A DNA stretch of 64,000 bases from Salinilacustrithrix flava (GCF_041228405.1 NZ_CP133888.1:3906001-3970000), one strand, 5' to 3'; positions 17,493 through 27,365 are shown, counted from the first letter of the stretch. Program-made: numbers and translations. The notes: generated from the letters alone by a model not told the origin.

Positions 17493-18914
17493 GTGGACGA
17501 GGCGGACGGCACCGAGGACCACCTGCGCTGGCGGGTCACGCACGCGGCGCGGGCTGCCGTCGTCGCGCTCGGGGGCACCACCGCGGTGCTGCTCGACGAG
17601 GCGGGCGACGCCGTCGGCCTCTGGCTGCCGCTGGCGGCGTTCGTGGCGGTCACGGCCGCGATCGACCGGCGCCGCCCCGTGCTCGCGCTGTGGGCGCTGG
17701 ACCTCGTCGTCGTGCTCGGCCTCCGGGCCATGGACGACCACCCCTACGGTACGGAACCGCTCCTCGCGCTGATCGCCGTGACCGTCGCCGCCGGCGCGCT
17801 CGGGCGGGCCCGCGGCGTGGTCGCCACGGTGGTCGCCGGCGCGCTGTCCTTCCTGCTGGGGATGCCCGAGCGATGGGACCGGCCGTGGACGGAGTTCCCG
17901 GCGTCGCTCGCCGTGCTCACGTCGTTGGCCGTCGCCGGCCACGTCGTCGGCGCCATCGAGCACCGCTCCCGCCAGGCCGGCCGGCAGGCCGAGGAGCGGA
18001 GCAACCAGCTCCAGGCCGTGCTGTCGGCGGTGCTCCACAGCGACCACCGCGGCATCGTCGTGGGTGACGGCGAGGGCCGGGTGGTCGAAGCCAACGCCGC
18101 CGCCCACCGGCTGCTCCAGCCGGCTTCGGGCGAGGTCGTCGACGACGGGAGCCGTGAGCTGCTGCCCGAACGGATGCTGGACGACGACGGCCACCGGGTC
18201 GACCCGGACGATCTGCCCGCGCAGGTCGCGCGCCGCACCGGAGCGGTCGTGCCCGAGCGGGTCCTCGGGCTCGACGGTGGAGACGAGCGCTGGCTCGCCG
18301 TGAGCGCCTTCCCCGTCGACACGCCCGACGGTCGCTGGGTGGTGACCCAGCTCCGCGACGTCACCGCCGAGACGCGCACCGTCGTCGGCCTCCGGCGCCA
18401 GGCCGCCGTCGACCCCCTCACCGGCGTCGGCAACCGGCGCCTGCTCGAGTGGACCGTGGAGGACCTCGTCGATCCCGAGGAGCAGGTCGGTGTGGTCCTG
18501 CTCGACATCGACCGGTTCAAGGCGGTGAACGACGTCCACGGACACGCCGTGGGCGATCAGGTCCTGCGCCAGATCGCCGAGCGCATCCACGCGGTGTGCC
18601 GCCCCGACGACGTGGCCATCCGCCTGGGCGGTGACGAGTTCGTGCTCGTGCTGCGCCGCCTCGAAGCGCTCGCCGACGCCGACGTCATCGTCGACCGGAT
18701 CGCCGGCGCGCTGCGGGCCCCCTTCACCACCGACGCTGGTCTGCTCGACGTCGGTTGCAGCCTCGGTTCCACCGCGGGATCGGCGCTCGAGGCCAAGCGG
18801 CTGGTGCGCGAAGCGGATCGGCTGATGTACGTCACGAAGTCCGCCGGACAGCAGGATCCAGGCCTCGCGGAAGTCCTCCCAGCAGGGATGGATCGGGTGC
18901 GGGATCGGGCGTGA
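17493..18914 (+). CDS. Membrane diguanylate cyclase (PAS-GGDEF)
   Basis: A 473-residue c-di-GMP synthase. Hydrophobic segments fill residues about 20-155 (four or five helices), then a short coiled linker, a PAS-like domain (about 180-290, GIVVGDGEGRVVEANAAAH) and a C-terminal GGDEF domain. The domain opens with DPLTGVGNRR, carries LLDIDRFKAVND, and has an intact active loop RLGGDEFVLVL. RPDD lies five residues before GGDEF, matching the RxxD product-inhibition site. It is likely active and feedback controlled. The GTG start follows a TAGCGT box by 6 nt. Confidence 0.9.
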   Translation: MDEADGTEDHLRWRVTHAARAAVVALGGTTAVLLDEAGDAVGLWLPLAAFVAVTAAIDRRRPVLALWALDLVVVLGLRAMDDHPYGTEPLLALIAVTVAAGALGRARGVVATVVAGALSFLLGMPERWDRPWTEFPASLAVLTSLAVAGHVVGAIEHRSRQAGRQAEERSNQLQAVLSAVLHSDHRGIVVGDGEGRVVEANAAAHRLLQPASGEVVDDGSRELLPERMLDDDGHRVDPDDLPAQVARRTGAVVPERVLGLDGGDERWLAVSAFPVDTPDGRWVVTQLRDVTAETRTVVGLRRQAAVDPLTGVGNRRLLEWTVEDLVDPEEQVGVVLLDIDRFKAVNDVHGHAVGDQVLRQIAERIHAVCRPDDVAIRLGGDEFVLVLRRLEALADADVIVDRIAGALRAPFTTDAGLLDVGCSLGSTAGSALEAKRLVREADRLMYVTKSAGQQDPGLAEVLPAGMDRVRDRA

Positions 18915-18922
18915 GCACGCCG

Positions 18923-18928
18923 TAGCGT
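18923..18928 (+). promoter_or_regulatory. -10 box of a leaderless promoter (ABC exporter operon)
   Basis: TAGCGT, 6 nt from the GTG at 18935. Confidence 0.55.
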
Positions 18929-18934
18929 GCTCTC

Positions 18935-20779
18935 GTGCCCACGGTGGAGGACGAGGCGGAGACCACCGCCATGCAACACGGAGCCACGCCGGGCGTCATG
19001 CGGCGCGGCGTCTCGCTGCTCGCGGAGATCCTGCGCACCAACCCCTGGCCGGCCGCGGGCGCCATCGCCGGCGCCGTCGTGTTCGCCGCCGCGTCGGTCG
19101 CCGGCGCGGTCATCCTCGGTCGGGTCACCGACGACCTGATCCTGCCGGCCGTCGAGGGTCGACCCGAGGTCGGGGCGGCGCTCGTCGGGGGCGGCGTGAT
19201 CGTCGGCATGGCCGTGATCCGCTCCGCCGGCGTCGTCGCCCGCCGGTACTTCGGCATCATGACCGCCCGGCGGATGCAGATGCAGTGGTTCAACCGCCTC
19301 GGCGACCACTACGTCGAGCAGCCCCTCCCCTTCTTCTTCGGCCAGCCCACGGGCAAGCTGCTGGCGCACGCCGACAACGACGCCGAACGCTCCGCGTTCG
19401 CCATGCAGCCCCTGCCGATGTCGATCGGCGCCGTCGTGATGCTCGTGTTCGGCACGATCAACCTCGCCCTGCTCGACCCGTTGCTGCTCGCGATCGGGCT
19501 CGGCCTGTTCCCGTCGCTGATCGTGATGAACCGCCTCTACACGACGCGGGTCGTGGGCCCGTCGGCGCGCGCCCAGGCCCACGTCGGCGACGTGTCCTCG
19601 GTGGCCCACGAGAGCTTCGAGGGCGCGCTCGTGGTGAAGCTCCTCGGGCTCGAGGCCCGGGAGTCGACCCGGATGCGGGCGGCCGCCGGGGACCTCCGGC
19701 GCGAACGCCTCGTCATCGGCCGCCTGCGGGCGGCCTTCGAACCGGCCATCGAGGCGCTCCCCAACCTCGGCACGGTCGCCCTCCTCGCCGTGGGCGCCTG
19801 GCGGGTCTCCGAGGACGTCATCACCACCGGTGACCTGGTCCAGGCGATGGTGCTGTTCGCCATCCTCGCCTTCCCGATGCGGGTCATCGGGTTCCTGCTC
19901 GAGGAGCTCCCGCGCTCGGTCGTGAGCCGCGAGCGCATCGTCGACGTCCTCGACATCGACCACCGGGTCACCGGCGCCCCGCTGGTGCCGGGACCCGACG
20001 GACGCCGCCACCTCCCCGAGGGGCCGCTGCCGCTGTCCGTGCGGGACCTGTCGTTCGGCTACGGCGACGAGCAGGTCCTCGACGCCATCAGCTTCGACAT
20101 CGAGCCGAGCGGCGTCGTCGCCATCGTCGGGGCCACCGGCAGCGGCAAGTCCACCCTGTGCAACCTCCTCGCCGGCCTCGCCCGGCCGAGCACGGGGGAG
20201 ATCGCCCTCGGCGACGTCCCGCTCCGCCTGGCCGACCCGATGGACCTGCGCAGCGCGGTCGCGCTCGTGTTCCAGGAGACGTTCCTGTTCGCCGACACGA
20301 TCCTCGAGAACCTCACCCTGGGCGAGGCCGTCGACGAGGATCGGCTGCAGTGGGCCATCGACATCGCCCAGGCCGGCTACGTGGACGACCTCGCCCACGG
20401 GCGCGACACGATCGTGGGCGAGCGGGGCGTCACGCTCTCGGGCGGGCAGCGCCAGCGGCTCGCCCTCGCACGCGCCCTGCTGCGGCACCCACGGCTGCTG
20501 CTCCTCGACGACGCCACGTCGGCCATCGACCCGGTCATCGAGCAGCGCATCCTCGACGGGCTGCGCGAGGACCTCGACACCACGACGTTGGTCGTGGCCC
20601 ACCGGGTGGCCACCATCCGCCTCGCCGACCGCGTGCTGTTCCTCGACGGTGGGCGCCTCGTCGGTGACGGCACCCACGACGAGCTGCTCGCCCGCGATCC
20701 GCAGTACGCCGCCCTCGTGCGCGCGTACGAGCAGGCCGGCGACGCCGTGGTCGACGACCTCCCGGGAGCCCAACCGTGA
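18935..20779 (+). CDS. ABC exporter half-transporter 1
   Basis: A 614-residue type IV (ABCB-like) half-transporter: six membrane helices (about 40-320) and a nucleotide-binding domain. The NBD has Walker A GATGSGKST, canonical signature LSGGQRQRLALARALL and Walker B LLLLDDATSAID, in which aspartate replaces the catalytic glutamate. The switch histidine is in VVAHRVATI. A 25-residue cytoplasmic extension precedes the first helix. It overlaps the next gene by GTGA, so the two halves form a heterodimer. Substrate (lipid, peptide or drug) cannot be predicted. Confidence 0.9.
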   Translation: MPTVEDEAETTAMQHGATPGVMRRGVSLLAEILRTNPWPAAGAIAGAVVFAAASVAGAVILGRVTDDLILPAVEGRPEVGAALVGGGVIVGMAVIRSAGVVARRYFGIMTARRMQMQWFNRLGDHYVEQPLPFFFGQPTGKLLAHADNDAERSAFAMQPLPMSIGAVVMLVFGTINLALLDPLLLAIGLGLFPSLIVMNRLYTTRVVGPSARAQAHVGDVSSVAHESFEGALVVKLLGLEARESTRMRAAAGDLRRERLVIGRLRAAFEPAIEALPNLGTVALLAVGAWRVSEDVITTGDLVQAMVLFAILAFPMRVIGFLLEELPRSVVSRERIVDVLDIDHRVTGAPLVPGPDGRRHLPEGPLPLSVRDLSFGYGDEQVLDAISFDIEPSGVVAIVGATGSGKSTLCNLLAGLARPSTGEIALGDVPLRLADPMDLRSAVALVFQETFLFADTILENLTLGEAVDEDRLQWAIDIAQAGYVDDLAHGRDTIVGERGVTLSGGQRQRLALARALLRHPRLLLLDDATSAIDPVIEQRILDGLREDLDTTTLVVAHRVATIRLADRVLFLDGGRLVGDGTHDELLARDPQYAALVRAYEQAGDAVVDDLPGAQP

Positions 20780-22593
20780 GCGAGACCGACACCGACGGCG
20801 CCATCGCGGTCCTGCGCCGCGGCATCGCTGCCACCCCGGAGCTCAAGGTCGGCATCGCGTTCACCGTCGGCATGGCCATCTCGAGCGGCGCCGGTCGCCT
20901 CGCCGTGCCCGTCCTCATCCAGCAGATCCTCGACCGGGGCGTGCTGGGCGACGACGGGTTCCAGCCCGGCTTCGTCTACCCGGCCTGCATCGTGGCCCTG
21001 GTCGCCATCCTCGGCCTGTTCGCCCTCGCCCGGGCCACCTACCTCCGGCTCATCCGCACCGCCGAGGACGCGCTCTACGCACTGCGCGTGCGCACCTTCG
21101 ACCACATCCACCGCCTCGCCATCGCCGACCACACCGAGTCCCGCCGCGGCGAGCTCGTGGCCCGGGTCACCTCCGACGTGGAGACGCTGGCCCAGTTCAC
21201 CCAGTGGGGCGCGATCGCCTGGATCGTCAACAGCTCGGTGATCTTCGGGACCCTGCTGGTCATGCTCGTGTACTCGTGGCAGCTGACCGTGCTCGTGCTG
21301 ATCGCCTTCCTCCCGCTGCTGCCGCTGATGCGTGCGCTCCAGCGCCGCCAGCTGGCGGCCTACGACGAGGTCCGCGACACCGTGGGCTCGACGATGTCCG
21401 AGGTGTCCGAGGCCGTCACCGGGTCGGCGGTGGTCCGGGCCTACGGGCTCGAGGACCGCACCCGCCGCCGGCTGCGCACCGCCATGGCCGGCCAGTACCG
21501 CGCCCACCTGCGAGCCGGCCTGTTCTTCGCCCTCCTCTTCCCGCTGGCCGACGTCTTCGGCTCGGTCGCCATGGCCGGCGTCGCCGTCGCCGGCTCCCTC
21601 GAGGGCGACGCGCTCGGCATCACCTCCGGCGAGCTGGTCGCGTTCCTCTTCCTCGTCAACCTCCTGCTCATGCCCGTGTCGGAGCTGTCCGAGGTGTTCG
21701 ACCAGACCCAGACCGCCATCGCCGGCTGGCGCAAGATCCTCGGCGTGCTGGACATGCCGGTCGACGTCGACGACCCCGAGCCCGGCGCCGAGCTGCCCGA
21801 CGGCCCCCTGGGCATCGAGATCCGCGGCGTCTCGTTCGCCTACCGGGAGGGCCCCCGGGTGCTCCACCACGTCGACGTCCAGATCCCGGCGGGCACCAAC
21901 GTCGCCGTCGTCGGGGAGACGGGGTCCGGCAAGTCGACCCTCGCCAAGCTCCTGTGCCGCCTCGCCGACCCCGACGAGGGCGTGATCCGGATCGGCGGCG
22001 TGGACCTGACCACCGTCGGCGGTGCCGCCCGCCGGCGCCACATCCGGATGGTTCCCCAGGACGGCTTCCTCTTCGACGACACCCTGGCCGCCAACGTGCG
22101 AATGGGCGGCGACGGGCAGGTCCAGGCCGCCACCGACGACGACGTGATCGACGCCTTCGACTCGCTCGGCCTCGGGGCGTGGGTGCGGAGCCTGCCCGAC
22201 GGCATCCACACCGAGGTCGGTGAGCGCGGCGGCAACCTCTCCGTCGGCGAGCGCCAGCTCGTCGCGCTGGCGCGAGCCCAGCTGGCCGAGCCGGGCCTGC
22301 TCGTCCTCGACGAGGCCACCAGCGCGATCGACCCCGAGACCGAGCAGGCCCTCGCCGGCGCGCTCGCCCGCCTGGCGGACGGTCGCACGGTGGTCAGCAT
22401 CGCCCACCGCCTCTCCACCGCCGAGCTCGCCGACCTCGTGCTGGTGTTCGACCAGGGCCGCCTCGTCGAACGGGGGCACCATCACGAGCTCCTGGCGCTC
22501 GGCGGCACCTACGCCGCCATGCACCGGTCCTGGATGGGTGCCACCCGGGACAGCTCCCATGCTGCGGACGGGGCCGGCCTGCCCCAGCCGTAG
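20776..22593 (+). CDS. ABC exporter half-transporter 2
   Basis: A 605-residue partner of the preceding half-transporter. Six helices are followed by an NBD with Walker A GETGSGKST, Walker B LLVLDEATSAID with the catalytic glutamate present, and a non-canonical signature LSVGERQ. Combined with the first subunit this gives one competent site (this Walker B with the partner's LSGGQ) and one degenerate site, the pattern of asymmetric exporters such as TM287/288. It starts with GTG overlapping the previous stop. Its TAG stop is the first half of the TAGGCT box of the following pgi gene. Confidence 0.9.
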   Translation: MSETDTDGAIAVLRRGIAATPELKVGIAFTVGMAISSGAGRLAVPVLIQQILDRGVLGDDGFQPGFVYPACIVALVAILGLFALARATYLRLIRTAEDALYALRVRTFDHIHRLAIADHTESRRGELVARVTSDVETLAQFTQWGAIAWIVNSSVIFGTLLVMLVYSWQLTVLVLIAFLPLLPLMRALQRRQLAAYDEVRDTVGSTMSEVSEAVTGSAVVRAYGLEDRTRRRLRTAMAGQYRAHLRAGLFFALLFPLADVFGSVAMAGVAVAGSLEGDALGITSGELVAFLFLVNLLLMPVSELSEVFDQTQTAIAGWRKILGVLDMPVDVDDPEPGAELPDGPLGIEIRGVSFAYREGPRVLHHVDVQIPAGTNVAVVGETGSGKSTLAKLLCRLADPDEGVIRIGGVDLTTVGGAARRRHIRMVPQDGFLFDDTLAANVRMGGDGQVQAATDDDVIDAFDSLGLGAWVRSLPDGIHTEVGERGGNLSVGERQLVALARAQLAEPGLLVLDEATSAIDPETEQALAGALARLADGRTVVSIAHRLSTAELADLVLVFDQGRLVERGHHHELLALGGTYAAMHRSWMGATRDSSHAADGAGLPQP

Positions 22594-22596
22594 GCT
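22591..22596 (+). promoter_or_regulatory. -10 box of a leaderless promoter (pgi)
   Basis: TAGGCT, 7 nt from the ATG at 22604. Its TAG is also the stop codon of the upstream ABC gene. Confidence 0.5.
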
Positions 22597-22603
22597 CCGG
22601 GCC

Positions 22604-24250
22604 ATGGCCGACACCCCGACGCGCAGCCCGCTCACCAGCACCTCGGCCTGGCAGGCGCTCGCCTCCCACCAGCCCCGGATGGCCGAGCTGCACCTGCGGG
22701 AGATCTTCGCCGACGACCCCGACCGCGGGGAGCGCATGGTGGTCCAGGCCGGCGACCTCCACGTCGACTTCGCCAAGCACCGGGCCACCACCGAGACCCT
22801 CGAGCTGCTCGTCCGCCTCGCCGAGGAGCGCGACGTCGCCGGCCGCCTCCACGCGCTCTTCACCGGCGAGCACGTCAACACCACCGAGGACCGCCCGGCG
22901 CTGCACACCGCCCTGCGCCGGCGTCGCGACGACCGCCTCGAGGTCGACGGCGTCGACGTGGTGACCCAGGTGCACGAGGTGCTCGACCGCCTCTCCGCCT
23001 TCGCCTCCCGCGTCCGCTCCGGCGAGTGGACCGGTTCCACCGGCCGGCCGATCCGCCACGTCGTGAACATCGGGATCGGCGGCTCCGACCTCGGGCCGGC
23101 CATGGCTGCCACGGCCCTGCGCAACTGGGTGCGCGACGACCTCGACCTCCGCTTCGTCTCCAACGTCGACGGCGACGACCTGGTCTGGGCGCTGCGCCAC
23201 GTCGACCCGGAGACGACGCTGTTCATCGTCGCCTCGAAGTCGTTCACGACCCTGGAGACCCTCACCAACGCCCGCCACGCCAAGGCCTGGCTCCACGAGC
23301 GCCTCGGGTCAGAGACGCAGGTGGAGCGCCACTTCGTCGCGCTGTCCACCAACGCCGAGGCGGTCTCGGCGTTCGGCATCGACACCGAGAACATGTTCGG
23401 GTTCTGGGACTGGGTCGGGGGCCGCTACTCGCTCGACTCGGCCATCGGGCTGTCGCTGATGATCGGCATCGGCCCGACCGCCTTCGGCGAGCTGCTCGAG
23501 GGCTTCCGCCGCATCGACGACCACGTCCGTGAAGCACCGCTCGCCGAGAACGCCTCGGTGCTCATGGCGCTGCTCAACCTCTGGTACCGCAACTTCCTCG
23601 GTGCCTCCACCCAGGCGGTGCTGCCGTACAGCGACGTGCTCGCCCGCTTCCCCGCCTACCTGCAGCAGCTGGAGATGGAGTCCAACGGCAAGCGCGTCAC
23701 CGTCGACGGCCAGCCGGTCGACCACCACACCGGCTCCATCGTCTGGGGCGAGCCCGGCACCAACGGCCAGCACGCCTTCTACCAGCTGCTCCACCAGGGC
23801 ACGTCGATGGTGCCCTGCGACCTCATCGGCTTCGCGGAGCCGACCGACCAGTCGCTGGTGTCGGAGCACCACGACCTGCTCACGGCGAACATGCTCGCCC
23901 AGGCCGAGGCCCTCGCCTTCGGCCGCACCGCCGAGGAGGTGGAAGCCAGCGGCGTGGCCCCGTCGCTCGTGCCCCACCGCACGTTCCCCGGCAACGTGCC
24001 CTCGACCACGATCCTCGCGCCTCGGCTGACGCCGTCGGTGCTCGGCCAGCTGGTCGCGCTCTACGAGCACAAGGTCGCGGCGCAGGGCTTCCTGTGGGGC
24101 ATCAACAGCTTCGACCAGTGGGGCGTGGAGCTCGGCAAGCAGCTGGCCACCACGATCGCGTCGGAGATCGCCGACGGGACCGACGGCGACCACGACTCCA
24201 GCACCACCGCCCTGCTCCGCCGCTACCGGGCGATGCGGGGCGAGCTGTAG
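22604..24250 (+). CDS. pgi: Glucose-6-phosphate isomerase
   Basis: A 548-residue phosphoglucose isomerase interconverting glucose 6-phosphate and fructose 6-phosphate in the cytoplasm. Diagnostic segments are VNIGIGGSDLGPAMA, the phosphate-binding SKSFTTLET, GGRYSLDSAIGLS, the catalytic Glu-Arg region QQLEMESNGKRV, and the C-terminal GINSFDQWGVELGKQLA signature with the catalytic lysine. Length matches the family (about 550). ATG 22604 is preferred over an upstream extension that would run antisense-like through the ABC gene. The stop abuts the convergent hydrolase gene. Confidence 0.97.
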   Translation: MADTPTRSPLTSTSAWQALASHQPRMAELHLREIFADDPDRGERMVVQAGDLHVDFAKHRATTETLELLVRLAEERDVAGRLHALFTGEHVNTTEDRPALHTALRRRRDDRLEVDGVDVVTQVHEVLDRLSAFASRVRSGEWTGSTGRPIRHVVNIGIGGSDLGPAMAATALRNWVRDDLDLRFVSNVDGDDLVWALRHVDPETTLFIVASKSFTTLETLTNARHAKAWLHERLGSETQVERHFVALSTNAEAVSAFGIDTENMFGFWDWVGGRYSLDSAIGLSLMIGIGPTAFGELLEGFRRIDDHVREAPLAENASVLMALLNLWYRNFLGASTQAVLPYSDVLARFPAYLQQLEMESNGKRVTVDGQPVDHHTGSIVWGEPGTNGQHAFYQLLHQGTSMVPCDLIGFAEPTDQSLVSEHHDLLTANMLAQAEALAFGRTAEEVEASGVAPSLVPHRTFPGNVPSTTILAPRLTPSVLGQLVALYEHKVAAQGFLWGINSFDQWGVELGKQLATTIASEIADGTDGDHDSSTTALLRRYRAMRGEL

Positions 24251-25123
24251 CTACTCGGCTTCGGTCGCCTCGGTGGGCTCGGCCTCGCCGGCATCCGAGT
24301 CGCCCTCAGCCTCGGGCTCGCCGGCGGCGAGGGAGTCGAGGAAGCGCTTCAGCACCTCGTTGAACTCCACCGGGTTCTCGAGGTTCGGCAGGTGCGAGCT
24401 GTCCTTGATGACGGTCAGCTCGCCGTCGGCGACGAGGCGGGTGATGAGGGTGGACTCGGCCAGCGGGGTGATGCGGTCGAGCTCACCGGCGATCACCAGG
24501 GTCTTGCGGGGCATGCCGCGCAGCGCACCCATCGCGTCGGGGCGGTTCTTCATCGCCTCGAGCGCGGCGATCCAGCCCTCGGGCAGGTTGTGCTGCATCA
24601 GCGCCAGCACGTACTCGACCAGCTCGGACCGCTCGAGGGAGCCCTGCGACAGGAGGTTGTCCACCATGCCCTTGGCCAGGGTGGCGAGGTCCTCGCCGCC
24701 CTCGAGGGCCTGCTGCTGGGCCGTGCGCTTCTCCCAGGTGTCGACGTCGTCGGACTTGGGACGGGTCGCCACGAGCACCAGCGGGCCGAGCTTGTCGAGG
24801 TGGCGCCGGACGAGGGCGAACACGAGGTAGCCGCCCATCGATGCCGCGACGATCGGTGGCTGCTCCAGGCCGAGCTCGTCGAGCACGCCGGCAACCAGAT
24901 CGGCCCACCGGTCCATGGTGGTGGCCTTGGGGTCGGTCGGTGCCGGGCTGCTGCCGAAGCCGGGCAGGTCGATGCCGATGACTCGGTGGTCGGCCTCGAG
25001 CGCCGCGTACTGGTACTCCCACATCGCCGCGTTGAACGGGAAGGCGTGGAGGAACACGACCGGGTCACCGTTGCCACGGTCGACCACGTGCAGCTCTTGG
25101 CCGGCGATGGTCACGGTGGTCAT
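24251..25123 (-). CDS. Alpha/beta hydrolase
   Basis: A 290-residue alpha/beta-hydrolase fold protein. The oxyanion strand VVFLHAFPFN, nucleophile serine in AASMGGY, acid aspartate in GELDRITP and histidine in SSHLPNLENP make a complete triad. It resembles 3-oxoadipate enol-lactonase and related esterases, but no aromatic-degradation genes are near. The last about 25 residues are a Glu/Ala/Asp-rich tail beyond the fold. The ATG at 25123 follows GGAGG by about 6 nt. It is divergent from the MFS gene. Confidence 0.85.
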   Translation of the reverse strand: MTTVTIAGQELHVVDRGNGDPVVFLHAFPFNAAMWEYQYAALEADHRVIGIDLPGFGSSPAPTDPKATTMDRWADLVAGVLDELGLEQPPIVAASMGGYLVFALVRRHLDKLGPLVLVATRPKSDDVDTWEKRTAQQQALEGGEDLATLAKGMVDNLLSQGSLERSELVEYVLALMQHNLPEGWIAALEAMKNRPDAMGALRGMPRKTLVIAGELDRITPLAESTLITRLVADGELTVIKDSSHLPNLENPVEFNEVLKRFLDSLAAGEPEAEGDSDAGEAEPTEATEAE

Positions 25124-25243
25124 GAGGTCCTCCGAGGGGGAATCGCGGGCGATCCCGAGTTTCTCCCGCGACCCCGGTGGTCCGCAAACCGGCCTCGCAG
25201 CGTGTCCGGATCACCACGTCTCCTGTGGGAAGATCATCCGAGA

Positions 25244-26449
25244 ATGGGAGCCCACCTGCGGATCGATCCGAAGCTCCCCGCGCCCTTCCAGCGGTTGCGG
25301 GCAGCGGCGTGGGCGTCGAACTTCGGCGACGGCGTGCGCAACGCCGCCCTGCCCCTGATCGCCGCCGGGCTCGACGGCTCGGCCACGACCGTCGCGGTGG
25401 TCGCCGCCGCCGGCACGCTGCCCTTCGCCGTGCTCGGCCTGCCCGCGGGCACGATGGCGGACCGCCGGCGACGGGTGCCGCTCATCGTCTCCGCGCACCT
25501 CTTCCGCTTCGTGGTCATGGCCGGGCTCGCAGCGGTGATCCTGCTGGACGCCACGACGGTCGGCGTGCTCGTCGGTGCCGCCTTCCTGCTCGGGTGCGGT
25601 GAAGCCGTCGCCGACTCCGCCAGCCCGGCCCTGCTCCCCGACCTGGTCGACGACGACCGCCTCGAGGAGGCCAACGGCGAGCTCGAGACCGCCGAGCTGG
25701 TGGCCAACGACCTCGTCGGCCCGTCGATCGGCGGCACGCTCACCGCGCTGTCGAGCTCGTTGCCCTTCGTCGTCGACGCCGCGTCGTTCCTCGCCGCCGG
25801 CGCGCTCGTGCGCACCGTCGACGTGGACGAGTCCCACACCCACGACCCGCCGGCGAGCACCTGGTGGGCCGACCTGCGGGAGGGGGCGAGGACGTCCTGG
25901 ACCAACCCGGTGCTGCGGAGCACCGGCGCCCTCATCGTGCTGCTGCAGCTCGGGAGCATCGCGGCGATCGCCCCGATCGTCATCTACCTGACCGAGCGCC
26001 TCGACCTGAGCCCCACCGGCTACGGCATCTTCCTCAGCATCGGCTCCCTCGGCGGCCTGGCCGGCGCCCGCAGCGTCAAGCGCCTGGTCAAGCGCCGACA
26101 GCCCTTCCACGTCCTGCTCGCCTCGCTCGCCCTCACCGTCGTGGCCTTCCTGCTGATGGCCGTGCCCTCCCTGCCCGTGGTCACGGTGGGCTTCGCCCTG
26201 TCCTTCGCCGCCGTGGTCACCGGCCGCATCATCGTGATCGCCGCCCGCCAGCGCAGCGTCCCCGGCCGGCTCCTCGGCCGGGCCCAGGGCACCATCCGCT
26301 CGCTGCTGTGGACCGCGGCCACGGTCGGGGCGCTCCTCGGCGGCGCGATCAGCGACGGCATCGGCGTGCAGGCGCCGTTCCTGTTCGCCGCCGCCGTCAC
26401 CGCGCTGGCGACCGTCCTGATCGGACCGTCCCTCCGGCGAGTGCTCTAG
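25244..26449 (+). CDS. MFS transporter (MFS_3/EntS-like)
   Basis: A 401-residue major facilitator with about ten to twelve helices, of the MFS_3 group that includes enterobactin exporter EntS and macrolide pumps. The motif A-like loop between helices 2 and 3 is GTMADRRRRVPLI; WASNFGDGVRNAALPL is typical of the first helix. Likely an exporter with unknown substrate. ATG 25244 has GATCAT ending 6 nt upstream and no ribosome binding site. The gene ends just before a strong hairpin at 26451..26505. Confidence 0.85.
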   Translation: MGAHLRIDPKLPAPFQRLRAAAWASNFGDGVRNAALPLIAAGLDGSATTVAVVAAAGTLPFAVLGLPAGTMADRRRRVPLIVSAHLFRFVVMAGLAAVILLDATTVGVLVGAAFLLGCGEAVADSASPALLPDLVDDDRLEEANGELETAELVANDLVGPSIGGTLTALSSSLPFVVDAASFLAAGALVRTVDVDESHTHDPPASTWWADLREGARTSWTNPVLRSTGALIVLLQLGSIAAIAPIVIYLTERLDLSPTGYGIFLSIGSLGGLAGARSVKRLVKRRQPFHVLLASLALTVVAFLLMAVPSLPVVTVGFALSFAAVVTGRIIVIAARQRSVPGRLLGRAQGTIRSLLWTAATVGALLGGAISDGIGVQAPFLFAAAVTALATVLIGPSLRRVL

Positions 26450-26450
26450 G

Positions 26451-26505
26451 AACTGGCAGCGGACACGGAACACACGGGCTTCGTGTTCCGTGGCTGCTGC
26501 CAGTT
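26451..26505. terminator. Bidirectional hairpin terminator
   Basis: A two-part inverted repeat: AACTGGCAGC (26451-26460) pairs with GCTGCCAGTT (26496-26505), and CACGGAACAC (26464-26473) with GTGTTCCGTG (26483-26492). It begins 2 nt after the MFS stop and ends before the convergent hydrolase gene, so it can serve both. There is no clear T-tract. Confidence 0.75.
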
Positions 26506-26547
26506 TCCTCCGGACGGCCCGCACTGGAGCGGGTCCCGTCCCCAGTC

Positions 26548-27249
26548 TCAGGCGAGGTGGGTGGGGATCCAGTCGGTGAGCCTGGCGCGGAGCTCGTCGC
26601 CGGCTTCGGCCAGGAGGTGGCCGGCGCCGGGGAGGATCACCAGCTCGCCGTGGCCGCCGGCGAGCGCGTGCACGACCTCGCTGGCGAAGGCCGGCAGGAT
26701 CTCGTCCCGGTCGCCGTGCACCAGCAGCATCGGGGTGTCGGCGAGCCCCTCGGCGTCCTCGCACCCGGCGGACTGCGTCGCCAGGGTGACGACCCCGCCG
26801 GCGTGGTCGCCGAGGGCCATGCCGAGCTGCACGGCGACGGCCCCGCCGAAGGAGTGGCCCACCGTGACGAAGCGGCGGGCACCCTGGCGGGCGGCGACGT
26901 CGGCGACGGCGAGGGCGTCGTGCACGCAGCGACCGAAGTCGTTGGGCGTGCGGTAGGAGACGCGGAAGGTGGCGATCCCCTGCTCGGCGAGGGCGACGCC
27001 GACGTCGTGGTAGAGGCCGTCGGCGGGGCCGAGCAGGCCGCCCATGGCGCCGCCGAGCATGATCACGGCCCGGTCGGCCTCGACCGGGCCGTGCCAGAGC
27101 ACGGTGAGCAGGCCCTGCATGGTGAACAGCTCTACGTGGCGGAACCCGTCGGCGACCTCGACCTGCTGGCGGGCCAGCACGCCGAGGCGATCGTAGGGAC
27201 CGGCCGGCGCGCCGGTCGGCCCCGTTGGGCTGCTCGTACCTTCGTCCAC
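26548..27249 (-). CDS. Alpha/beta hydrolase, dienelactone hydrolase-like
   Basis: A 233-residue alpha/beta hydrolase with nucleophile in VGHSFGGAVA, acid in VHGDRDEILP and histidine in PGAGHLLAEAG. The compact 200-residue core without a large lid suggests an esterase or dienelactone-hydrolase-like enzyme. GTG 27249 was chosen because GGGAGGGG lies about 7 nt upstream; a longer frame to 27381 is low complexity. The gene is divergent from the GGDEF protein and faces the 26451..26505 terminator. Confidence 0.8.
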   Translation of the reverse strand: MDEGTSSPTGPTGAPAGPYDRLGVLARQQVEVADGFRHVELFTMQGLLTVLWHGPVEADRAVIMLGGAMGGLLGPADGLYHDVGVALAEQGIATFRVSYRTPNDFGRCVHDALAVADVAARQGARRFVTVGHSFGGAVAVQLGMALGDHAGGVVTLATQSAGCEDAEGLADTPMLLVHGDRDEILPAFASEVVHALAGGHGELVILPGAGHLLAEAGDELRARLTDWIPTHLA

Positions 27250-27365
27250 TGCCGTCCCCTCCCGTCCGGGCGGAATCGACCGTAGCCGGGAGGTCCGAGC
27301 AGGCGTCACCCTGGGTAGAGCACCGGCCACACACCGACCATTGGCCTCCCTGCCCAACGCACCCT

